DNA from: an uncultured Candidatus Saccharibacteria bacterium
GTDB taxonomy: Bacteria; Patescibacteriota; Saccharimonadia; Saccharimonadales; Saccharimonadaceae
DNA: 51,153 nucleotides
Direction of reading: 5' to 3'
Assembly (NCBI GenBank): GCA_948663575.1
Contig: CAPNAV010000004.1
Coordinates: 1 to 51,153 of the forward strand
Position numbers and translations under genes: made by a program. Under the pieces are notes generated by a model that made no database searches, had not been told where the DNA came from, and was given only the letters and a program-made list of their open reading frames with translations. Shown in pieces: positions 13,454-20,938 of this stretch. Each line of letters starts with the position of its first letter. Position 1 is the first letter of the stretch.

Positions 13454-15711
13454 GCTGTGCGACGCCAGAAATAGCACGTAATATAGGGTTGTAAATTATT
13501 ATGTGAGCTGCTACCGCCAGAATTTGCAGTAACTCCCCCAGTCTTCCATGTAAAAGTTACGTAGTTACCGCCAGCAAACCCAAATTTTTGACCAGCAGCA
13601 CTATCTACCCCCACGAAATCACCTCCACCAACAGGTTTATGGTTATGGCTTGGTATCTGTGCAACAGTCAGTGTTACTGCCTTAACACCTCCCGTTTTAT
13701 TAACCATATTAAACTCACTTTCGCCAGTATTTACCCCAACTGGCACCCTCCCGGCACCCCATGTTACCCACGTACCACCGTAAATTTCTGCAACCTTTGC
13801 TGCAGTGTCCAGAGTTGTAGACATGATAACCTGACCAACATGCGTAGGCATAAGGGGTTGATTCTTAGCATAAATTGCCGTCTTGGCTGACAAGTTATTC
13901 GCGGTGACGTCATCAGTCAATTCCGCTGCTGTACCATAGATTTTGCCAGCTACTTCTAGCTGTCCGTTATTCCCCTTTAGCAAAGACTTCTCTGGTCGTT
14001 TGCCGACAGACACGCGCCCATCATCACCAATAAAGAACTTTGGAATCCCCATTGATAGCACAAGACTAACTGTGGTAGTTGTGAACTCATCTGTTGCGCT
14101 GACCTCAATATCCCACTGTGAGCTGTTATCAAACGTCTTTACTAAGTTACTGGTCTCCCAAGCACCTTCTTTTATTACGACGGGTCGCACCTCCCAACTA
14201 CTCCACTCACTGCTAGAAGATTTCTTATAGCGGTATTTGACCACAAGGGAGTTTTTCGCAGCACCATCAATAACAACAGGTGCGTAAGTGCCTTTGATAG
14301 CGAGCGTAGAACTTGCCTCAAAGCCATTCTCGCGGGTAATATTGGCGGCAATCGTAGGCTCACTCCACGGATATACCATCACATCTTTAGCTACCTGCGT
14401 AGCGGATTGAAGCGCGTCGACCGCTAAAACAGCAAGCACTAGCGTCGAAGTTTGAGTTGGCGCCGACAAGGTTTTACTTACATCCTCCGTATCCGAATAA
14501 TCCATGAAGTAATTCTGACCACTAAATGCGATGTTGTAGCCAGACATAGCAGTATTTTGATTGCCAGTGGCTTTTTCTTCTATGGGAATCGTAACGATTG
14601 GTATAGATTGGCGTTCGATAAATACTTGATCACTACCAGTAAGCGCAGTAACTTTAACATTATCGTCTCGAAACGCGAAATCTTTGAAGTTTGGTGCAGC
14701 ATGCGTGCTCAATGTGCTGAAAGTCAAAGATTTAGTGGACGAATCGCCAGCCGAAGTCGTTAATTTAGCTTGCACTATAATGCTTTTACTGGAAGGTAAA
14801 TTGGGGATTGTAAATGACCCAGAGGTTGCGCTGGCAGTACCTGCGTCAATCCAGTTACTGTAGCTACTTCCGTTATCAATCGAGTACCGGTATTTTAGGG
14901 TGCGTGTTAATGCTCCGCCATCAGACTGTCTCGACCAACCAATTGTCGCTTTGATCGTATTGTATGTACTATATACCTGCGAGCTTAGTCTTAATGTTGA
15001 TAGTGGTGGACACGGGGTTGTGAATGTCGGCCCTTGAAATCGAGAATCTAATGCACCATTGGACGCGTAAACGCCTGTATGGTAAGTCTTATTACCGATT
15101 ATCGTAAAACTGTCGCCAAACATGGTCGAACTATTCGTCACGGTAGTCGTTGCGCCGTTTACAAGACCAGAATTCTGCCGTGCTGGCACGCCAGCAGTAT
15201 AGGCTTTTTCTAAGATTTTGAGTTCAAGGTTTTTATTGGTATTTGGTGTACCAAATGAAGCTACGCCTACTTTGGCAGTTACGGAGTTATAAGTTTTGCT
15301 TATCACATTGACGTATCCGCCTGATGGTGCGACGTACCCAGCTGGAACACTAAACCCAGTCGAACCAGACCCGTTGAGATTTGTTGAGGCTGCGCCGCTA
15401 GTGGCCCAAGAGATTGTGATGTTGCGAGCTGAACCGCTGAAGGTCTTGCTAGCCGTTAGAATTGGACCTTGCCAAACATTTTGCTGTCCGCCAGCGACTG
15501 TTACAGCACCAGAACCTGATGTGGTTGTTCCATCAATAGTGATAGATCGGCTAACATTACTATCGTAGGTCGGTCCACTATAGTTATTGGTACGCCGCAT
15601 GTAGAGCTTGGCGGTAACGGTAACGTTTCCACCACTTTTGCTTATAATGATCTCTAAACCACCCTGAATATACGAGTTGGCGGTATTTGCAATTGCATAA
15701 TCAACTGACAT
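13450..15711 (-). CDS. Tail fibre / receptor-binding protein with expressed tip C2
   Basis: 753 aa from ATG 15711 (AAGGAGAAAT upstream; the longer frame to 15750 runs through the ribosome-binding site). The N-terminal two thirds are Ser/Thr/Gly-rich beta repeats of the siphovirus DUF859 type. The C-terminal 130 residues (WVTWGAGRVPVGV, NKTGG, IPSHNH, HNNLQPYITCYFWRRT) form a collar-like fibre tip common in siphovirus and baseplate fibres. It likely contacts the host-cell surface. Last gene of the late transcript, 15 nt downstream of the hub gene. The tip from codon GVKAVTLT onward is the part exchanged among cassettes C1-C4. Confidence 0.8.
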   Translation of the reverse strand: MSVDYAIANTANSYIQGGLEIIISKSGGNVTVTAKLYMRRTNNYSGPTYDSNVSRSITIDGTTTSGSGAVTVAGGQQNVWQGPILTASKTFSGSARNITISWATSGAASTNLNGSGSTGFSVPAGYVAPSGGYVNVISKTYNSVTAKVGVASFGTPNTNKNLELKILEKAYTAGVPARQNSGLVNGATTTVTNSSTMFGDSFTIIGNKTYHTGVYASNGALDSRFQGPTFTTPCPPLSTLRLSSQVYSTYNTIKATIGWSRQSDGGALTRTLKYRYSIDNGSSYSNWIDAGTASATSGSFTIPNLPSSKSIIVQAKLTTSAGDSSTKSLTFSTLSTHAAPNFKDFAFRDDNVKVTALTGSDQVFIERQSIPIVTIPIEEKATGNQNTAMSGYNIAFSGQNYFMDYSDTEDVSKTLSAPTQTSTLVLAVLAVDALQSATQVAKDVMVYPWSEPTIAANITRENGFEASSTLAIKGTYAPVVIDGAAKNSLVVKYRYKKSSSSEWSSWEVRPVVIKEGAWETSNLVKTFDNSSQWDIEVSATDEFTTTTVSLVLSMGIPKFFIGDDGRVSVGKRPEKSLLKGNNGQLEVAGKIYGTAAELTDDVTANNLSAKTAIYAKNQPLMPTHVGQVIMSTTLDTAAKVAEIYGGTWVTWGAGRVPVGVNTGESEFNMVNKTGGVKAVTLTVAQIPSHNHKPVGGGDFVGVDSAAGQKFGFAGGNYVTFTWKTGGVTANSGGSSSHNNLQPYITCYFWRRTA

Positions 15712-15725
15712 ATTTCTCCTTGTTC

Positions 15726-17690
15726 TTAATCCGTTGGAACGAAAGCCCAACCGTCTCTTTGAGGTACGATTTTAATTGGCGGCATACTAATCTCCCTAGT
15801 AGCATTAATTTCCGGGGTTACAAGACCGCCGTTTGTGAGTGAACTAATAATGTTACTGCCATCTTTCGTATAGAGCCCCTGCGAAGTAAGTTGGCTACTA
15901 GTATCATCAGTAGTAGTGGAACTAACTTTGACCCCCTGAATATCCACCTGTGTCTGAGTGTTAGCTAACTCCCCGTTTGCCTGTGTCCATTGTGAACGAT
16001 AATCACCGACTGCCAGCATCATATCAGTTACACTAAGCTCAGATTCATCACTGCCAAACACAGTGATGACGAGCACAGAACTCTTTGGCAGGATTTTCTC
16101 TATTGTGTACTCGTTGTAAATCGGGGCTTCGCCGTTAGGAACTTCAATCTTCCAATCGCTATAACCATCCGTGATGATGATTGAACCCTCACCGGCAGCA
16201 GTTTTGCGAATCCGGCACGAGAACGTATAGTAGGTTTTGTTATCTTCAGCAATATCTGCCGAGTCAGCCTTAACACTCACAGTTTGAGCTATCGATTTAT
16301 TTTTAAGTCGAATAACCTGCCCTGACAGTGAGCCAAAACTTGCTGCTTCGGCGGACGGCAAGACTGCTATTTTACCGTCGTCAGATAACGTCCAAAACGT
16401 ATATGACCCGTCTGCATCCTTAAAGTAAAAGGCGGAGTTTCTAATAAGATTGTTACCGCCCGAACTTTGCACGGATGTGATGACTGAGGAGATGTTTTGG
16501 TTGATCTGAGTAAAATTATTATTTACTTCGCCCTCAAAGATCTGTTGCTCTTCAACAATAGAGTCAATCCTTTGGTTTTGCTTATCAACTTTAATTTCGG
16601 TGTTGTAGAGTGTCTTAGTGATTCCGCCAGCTAAAGCATAGTTAGTTTGAGTTTCGTCTGGCGCAATCGCTTTAATAACCTCCTTAATACCGCCTCCACT
16701 AAAAACTAATTTTATTTCCGTAATTACGGATTCCCAATCATTTTCTCCATCTGTAACTAAGATACGATCCCCAAATTCGTGCCATCCGTGCCCTTCGGTG
16801 GTTGCATCGATAGGAGTAAAGGTAAAATTTTTAACGGTATCTAGAATCGCTGGAGCGAGGCGTTCGCGGGCGTCATCCAATATCTCATTGTTGGCAAGCT
16901 TCAGTTCCGTGAGCCCGTTGCTCGCTATACTTTCATCATCCGACAAGACAATATTGTCTTCTTGCGGCGTGCGCGCGAGAACGACGGAATTTATTGGTCC
17001 ATAAAGCGGCAATCTTTTGATGTCCAATAAATTATCATAGGAGAGGACGTCAATAGCTTCAGCAAGTGGAGGCTTAATAAACTCCAACCTATCATTGTGC
17101 ATACGACAAGTTGTACCTGTTGCTCCAGCAATCTCTGCTAGAATGTTGCGGTAGTTGGTTTCAGAAATCTTTTCGTATAAATCCTCCTCGATAAGGTAAT
17201 CATAATTTGCCAGAGTTGACATATCGGTTCCCAATTCAACACCAATTCGTTTTGCTACCTGTTCAGCTAATGATCCGACAGTGCACTTCCACTCAATGTC
17301 ACTAACTACATATGGTAAGTCGGCTGCCGCACCTATCATGTCGTAACCTCTACAGGTTGTTGTGCCAGTTTTTAGATCAACTTCTTGTTCGTTAATTCTA
17401 AAAATACCATAGTCTATCTCGTTCCACTCGCTCGGATTGGTGCTTATTTGCGCCTGTAAGGTGGGTCTAATGTCGGAGCCAACTAAGTTTACGCCTGTGC
17501 CGATTAACCGTATCACAATTGCTTTGGCGGCAGTAGAGAATAAGCTGCCAATTGTCTCAATTTCCACTGATACTAACGAATCGCTTGCCCGAAATACTCG
17601 ATGATCACCATTCACCTCAGTTAGATACATGCCAATCATCTTAACGGGCTGACGCATAGCTGTCTTGAATCGTTCACTAGCGTTAATCAT
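15726..17690 (-). CDS. Tail hub / baseplate protein
   Basis: 654 aa. The N-terminal half (NASERFKTAMRQPVKMIG, then FRASDSLVSVEIETIGSLFSTAAK) resembles hub or tail-associated proteins of siphoviruses. Residues about 330-430 are probably a coiled coil (KVDKQNQRIDSIVEEQQIFEGEVNNNFTQI in two parts), and a carbohydrate-binding-like beta domain follows (NNLIRNSAFYF ... TYYTFSCRIRKT). No clear peptidase motif is seen. It starts directly after the 124-aa distal tail gene. Confidence 0.7.
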   Translation of the reverse strand: MINASERFKTAMRQPVKMIGMYLTEVNGDHRVFRASDSLVSVEIETIGSLFSTAAKAIVIRLIGTGVNLVGSDIRPTLQAQISTNPSEWNEIDYGIFRINEQEVDLKTGTTTCRGYDMIGAAADLPYVVSDIEWKCTVGSLAEQVAKRIGVELGTDMSTLANYDYLIEEDLYEKISETNYRNILAEIAGATGTTCRMHNDRLEFIKPPLAEAIDVLSYDNLLDIKRLPLYGPINSVVLARTPQEDNIVLSDDESIASNGLTELKLANNEILDDARERLAPAILDTVKNFTFTPIDATTEGHGWHEFGDRILVTDGENDWESVITEIKLVFSGGGIKEVIKAIAPDETQTNYALAGGITKTLYNTEIKVDKQNQRIDSIVEEQQIFEGEVNNNFTQINQNISSVITSVQSSGGNNLIRNSAFYFKDADGSYTFWTLSDDGKIAVLPSAEAASFGSLSGQVIRLKNKSIAQTVSVKADSADIAEDNKTYYTFSCRIRKTAAGEGSIIITDGYSDWKIEVPNGEAPIYNEYTIEKILPKSSVLVITVFGSDESELSVTDMMLAVGDYRSQWTQANGELANTQTQVDIQGVKVSSTTTDDTSSQLTSQGLYTKDGSNIISSLTNGGLVTPEINATREISMPPIKIVPQRDGWAFVPTD

Positions 17691-18065
17691 CTAGCTTCTC
17701 CTCGATATTGGGATCAGGCTAACAGAAAAGCCTTTGAATAAGCCTCGTCTTCTATCAAGCAGCTCCAAGCTATAATCATTACGATAATATTGCGCCGTAA
17801 TCTCTTGCCCAGTTCCGAGATGATAGTAGGTGACATCGAAAAATGGCTGCGCAAGCTGATTATATATCTGTGTAATTTCTGCTTGAGTCAATCCATCTAT
17901 AAACTCCAGCTCAATTTTAGGATACTCGCCCAAATAGGACGCACGTACGTCGCCATTCATATTACGCTCGGCATCTTTCCATAGCAGGTTAGAACCAATT
18001 CGGTACGCTTTTAATCCAATAACTTTTTGCCCGTTGATTTTTAATAAGTCGCCGTCAATTTTCAT
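17691..18065 (-). CDS. Distal tail component (DUF6711-like)
   Basis: 124 aa. Opens MKIDGDLLKINGQKV and contains MNGDVRASYLGEYPKIELEF and GLTQAEITQIYNQL, a layout typical of small distal tail/baseplate proteins of the DUF6711 type found just before the hub gene. Adjoins the hub gene without a gap. The assignment combines pattern and position. Confidence 0.6.
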   Translation of the reverse strand: MKIDGDLLKINGQKVIGLKAYRIGSNLLWKDAERNMNGDVRASYLGEYPKIELEFIDGLTQAEITQIYNQLAQPFFDVTYYHLGTGQEITAQYYRNDYSLELLDRRRGLFKGFSVSLIPISRRS

Positions 18066-18066
18066 C

Positions 18067-18474
18067 TCAGAGTTTTCCCTGCGCTTTCAGCCGCTCAACT
18101 TTCTCATGGATATATGAGTTGCCACCAAGCTCTGGACTAGTATATCGACCGTACACTTCGTAAAAGCGCTCCAATTCTATTTCATCAATAGCTTGCCCTT
18201 GTTCAACGTCTGCCAGAAAACGCACTAGGAAGTTTTTGCACGAACCAAGCTCATTCGCCTTGACCGCGTCTTTTAGGCTGCTTATTTCTGAAGTCATCGG
18301 CGTCATTTCTGAAGAGATCGCAGTTTTAACGATTTCACTGATTTCATTGTGTCGATTTCGTTTGAAGATTTTATGAACCTTAATGCCGAGACCTACGATT
18401 ACGCTTAAAACACCTATGGCGCCAGCTACCCAGACAATAATCTCCCAGACCTGTCCTAACGTGACTTTATCCAT
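18067..18474 (-). CDS. Membrane-anchored phage protein of the lysis region
   Basis: 135 aa with a hydrophobic segment at about 10-34 (IIVWVAGAIGVLSVIVGLGI), a basic patch, then a helical cytoplasmic or periplasmic part (EISEIVKTAISSEM..., ELERFYEVYGRYTSPE). Lies between endolysin and distal tail genes, so a holin-like or accessory lysis role is possible but unproven. Confidence 0.6.
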   Translation of the reverse strand: MDKVTLGQVWEIIVWVAGAIGVLSVIVGLGIKVHKIFKRNRHNEISEIVKTAISSEMTPMTSEISSLKDAVKANELGSCKNFLVRFLADVEQGQAIDEIELERFYEVYGRYTSPELGGNSYIHEKVERLKAQGKL

Positions 18475-18477
18475 GCA

Positions 18478-19401
18478 CTATTTCCTATGTTCAATAATGT
18501 CACCAGCATACAATCCCACGCCAGTTGACGAATGCCAGCCATCATACACAGATTGACCGGGTTTGATCTTAGTAGAGAACCATGTGCGAGCATAAGCGTC
18601 CATAGCCTCACCATAAACTGCCTTACCCTCACAGCGAGCCATAATCTTTCCCATAGTGTCACCAGAAACTACTTTAAGCCTTGAACAGTCAGTAGCAGTA
18701 TTTGTAGGCGTACTATCAGGCGTTGTAGGAACTTGTACGGCTGTTTCTGGCTCATAATTACCTGGCACGACCCATACCCAACCGTCAATGTTCATGTTGT
18801 GCGTAGCAACGGTAAGCGGAGTATAGTTCGCATCCTCAACCATTGCTGTATTTTCTCCAGTGGAATACAAATAGAGTGCCGTATGACCATAGGTAGTATT
18901 AAACCCTCCTGATCCAATCGCACCCTTTACTGGCTGATCGATATACTTAAACCCATAGTTCTTCACGAGCCAAGCAGCGATATCTTTACCGTTGACTGGC
19001 CCGTAGTCGAGATGAGCTGTTGAGTAAACGCTCTTGCCTGTTGCAAGATATGCTGTGTAGCGTGAGCATTGATACGGTGAGGCACCCGGGGCGAGCCTAC
19101 GTGAGAGAATGTCGTCAATCGTAACATAGAATCCTTGCCCAGTAGCTTCCTCGTCATTCTCGGCAATAGTCTGCTCATCGGTCGGAGCATCTTGGTTCAT
19201 TAAGCGAGCAAGCGCAGCCTGTGAGTCTTCAATAAAATCAAGCGTAGATTGATCGATTTTGGCGTTCTTCCCATCAAGTGTAATGCTTCCATCTTCTGAC
19301 GGCGCGCCAATAGCTAAAAATACGCCACATACACCCACGAATGCTAGAAAAATAAGGAAGGCAATATTATTACCGAGATATTTCTTTAACTTATTTATCA
19401 T
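18478..19401 (-). CDS. CHAP-LysM endolysin with N-terminal anchor
   Basis: 307 aa from ATG 19401 (GGAG upstream; the extended frame to 19443 overlaps the holin). Residues 11-31 (IAFLIFLAFVGVCGVFLAIG) form a signal-anchor. A CHAP amidase/peptidase domain follows (YQCSRYTAYLATGKSV with the Cys, YGHTALYLYS with the His, VEDANYT, WVWVVPG). A LysM-type wall-binding module lies near the C-terminus (LKVVSGDTMGKIMARCEG). It should cleave peptidoglycan, exported by its own anchor. Preceded by the holin gene, with an 11-nt overlap. Confidence 0.85.
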   Translation of the reverse strand: MINKLKKYLGNNIAFLIFLAFVGVCGVFLAIGAPSEDGSITLDGKNAKIDQSTLDFIEDSQAALARLMNQDAPTDEQTIAENDEEATGQGFYVTIDDILSRRLAPGASPYQCSRYTAYLATGKSVYSTAHLDYGPVNGKDIAAWLVKNYGFKYIDQPVKGAIGSGGFNTTYGHTALYLYSTGENTAMVEDANYTPLTVATHNMNIDGWVWVVPGNYEPETAVQVPTTPDSTPTNTATDCSRLKVVSGDTMGKIMARCEGKAVYGEAMDAYARTWFSTKIKPGQSVYDGWHSSTGVGLYAGDIIEHRK

Positions 19402-19615
19402 CGTTTTTCTCCTTGTCTGCACTATTCTTTTGTCCAGTAACACCCAAAAAGTAGATGTTGATACCGCCGGAGAGCAATAAGGCAGTTTGAGTTAGTTGTT
19501 CAGCAACGCTCTCGAAGCCCCAAGTACTGCCAAGTCCTTGGATAATGAATGCAGCAAACGATAAAATACCAACTGCCATTGATAGTTGGCGAGTGGTTTT
19601 CTTTTTGAAGGTCAT
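19391..19615 (-). CDS. Holin
   Basis: 74 aa from ATG 19615 (AAAGGAG upstream). Two hydrophobic helices (LSMAVGILSFAAFIIQGLG and TALLLSGGINIYFLGVTG), a short turn and a charged C-terminus (KNSADKEKNDDK) are typical of small class II holins that open the membrane for lysis. First gene behind promoter module B and immediately upstream of the endolysin. Confidence 0.8.
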   Translation of the reverse strand: MTFKKKTTRQLSMAVGILSFAAFIIQGLGSTWGFESVAEQLTQTALLLSGGINIYFLGVTGQKNSADKEKNDDK

Positions 19616-19638
19616 AAATGAAACTCCTTTCGTAAAAT

Positions 19639-19718
19639 AAAAACGACCAGTAAAAACTGGTCGCAATAAAAATACGGCTAGATTAAACTGCCGTCATTGA
19701 TATGTTGTAATTATAGCA
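19639..19718 (-). promoter_or_regulatory. Repeated promoter-attenuator module, copy B
   Basis: Minus strand: TGCTATAAT (19718-19710), eight nt, ATCAATGACG (19701-19692), a small hairpin ACGG/CCGT (19694-19674), then CGACCAGT/ACTGGTCG (19663-19644) followed by TTTTT. The hairpin ends about 25 nt before the holin start, so the lysis-tail operon begins with an apparent terminator. Confidence 0.75.
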
Positions 19719-19808
19719 TAATTATATAAAAGAAAAAGGCTATCGTGCGTTCAGAGGGTTACTAAACTGAACTGATAACCATAAATACATTATATCACAT
19801 TCAATAGT

Positions 19809-20111
19809 ACGTGGGTAACATGGGGTGCTGGGAGGGTGCCAGTTGGGGTTGCCAATGGAGACACTGATTTTGGCACAGTAAATAAAACTGGAGGTGCTAA
19901 GTCTGTAACATTGACCATTGAGCAGGTACCCCAGCACAATCATTCTCTACCTATACCATTTGAGTGGGGAGGAGGAAGCGGCTCTATGACGCATACGACT
20001 GGATGGAATTACCCCGGTGCTGCGACCAGAACCGGAGATACGGGCGGAGGACAAGCTCATTCCAATTTGCAGCCATACGTAACTTGCTATATGTGGCGAA
20101 GGACAGTTTAA
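19809..20111 (+). pseudogene. Spare tail-fibre tip cassette C3
   Basis: 100 codons without a proper start. The first 27 bases repeat the fibre gene almost exactly (WVTWGAGRVPVGV), then NKTGGAKSVTLTIEQVPQHNHS, a unique middle, and NLQPYVTCYMWRRTV. Orientation is opposite to the expressed fibre gene. Its core AAGTCTGTAACATTGA (19899-19914) is shared in inverted orientation with C4. The 3' part is nearly identical to C1. Confidence 0.8.
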
Positions 20112-20362
20112 GCTGTGCGACGCCAGAAATAACATGTGGTATAGGGCTGAATATTGGAGTGCGCATTACCACTACCCGTATTGTATGTTTCACCCACGAT
20201 AGGGATATCGTTAAATTGTGTGTTTGATCCCCATACATATGCTGAGGGCGCGAGCCAGTTGCCAGAGCCAGTTCCAGTTGCCGTCCAGGCATTTTTGAAC
20301 CTTAAATTTTTCACGCCGTGACTATGTAACGGCATCTGAGCTACACTCAATGTTACAGACTT
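20108..20362 (-). pseudogene. Spare tail-fibre tip cassette C4
   Basis: About 84 codons beginning KSVTLSVAQMPLHSHGV and ending NIQPYTTCYFWRRTA, in the same orientation as the expressed fibre. The cassette starts exactly at AAGTCTGTAACATTGA (20362-20347) and has no start codon or ribosome-binding site of its own. Its 3' end matches expressed tip C2 (CYFWRRTA) and interleaves with the stop of C3, mirroring the C1/C2 junction. Confidence 0.8.
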
Positions 20363-20372
20363 AATATCGACG

Positions 20373-20505
20373 TGATATAATAAGAGTGTTCCAGAATTAT
20401 TTTATCAATCACGAGCTTCGGTTGCCATAACCGGCATTCACGAGTTATAGACTGAAGTTTTTGGTTTATAGAATAGTTTTGGAACAACTACGTGAGTGCC
20501 GTTTT
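20373..20505 (+). promoter_or_regulatory. Promoter and folded leader of the 20555 gene
   Basis: Extended -10 TGATATAAT (20373-20381). Downstream, GTTCCAG (20388-20394) can pair with TTGGAAC (20479-20485), while CGGCATTCACG (20432-20442) can pair with CGTGAGTGCCG (20491-20501, one G-U), followed by TTTTT. The two pairings exclude each other, and the second is terminator-like. A small hairpin CGGTT/AACCG lies at 20419-20433. Confidence 0.55.
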
Positions 20506-20554
20506 TGGTCTACTAGTAACACGATAAATAACAACTTACCACAAAAGGATAAGA

Positions 20555-20938
20555 ATGCATAAAAATAAGAAACTCACCTATATATTGCTAGGTGTAATAG
20601 CAGTTGGCGTATTAGCCGTAAGCGCAATTTTTTTAATAAACCATACCTCGAGCCAACCCGAGAAAGAACCTTTGACAACCGAAGGTCTTATAGACCAGTC
20701 AAAACGTAACCATCAAGAATCAGTAGCACAGCAATTATACCTCACTGCCAAGCTTCAATATATTGATAAAGGTTATTTCCCAGAGAAGCTAGAGAATCTT
20801 ACGGAAGACATTGAGCCCGTAAAGGAAACTCTCCCAAACCTAAACTATACACGCTATGGTAGTAGAGGGTTTGTGATAACTTATACCAACCTTGACGGGA
20901 AAGAGGAAAGGCTTACTTATACAGCTGAAGAGGATTAG
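20555..20938 (+). CDS. Membrane-anchored protein, possible lysogenic conversion gene
   Basis: 127 aa, ATG 20555 behind AAAAGGAT. N-terminal basic residues and a hydrophobic segment at about 9-30 (YILLGVIAVGVLAVSAIFLI), then a soluble part resembling a small pilin-like or surface domain (QQLYLTAKLQYIDKGYFPEKLE, YTRYGSRGFVITYTNLDG). It is the only plus-strand gene inside the late block, with its own promoter and attenuator-like leader; that independence is typical of moron genes expressed in the lysogen. Function unknown. Confidence 0.65.
   Translation: MHKNKKLTYILLGVIAVGVLAVSAIFLINHTSSQPEKEPLTTEGLIDQSKRNHQESVAQQLYLTAKLQYIDKGYFPEKLENLTEDIEPVKETLPNLNYTRYGSRGFVITYTNLDGKEERLTYTAEED

Noticed and set aside
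13588..15568. Plus-strand frames within the fibre, hub and tape measure genes
   Set aside because: They lie opposite strongly supported late genes, lack ribosome-binding sites and have low-complexity shadow composition.
13247..20362. Diversity-generating retroelement as the cause of fibre-tip variation
   Set aside because: No reverse transcriptase gene and no template repeat with adenine-specific differences; the tips differ as whole blocks, which fits inversion, not mutagenic retrohoming.
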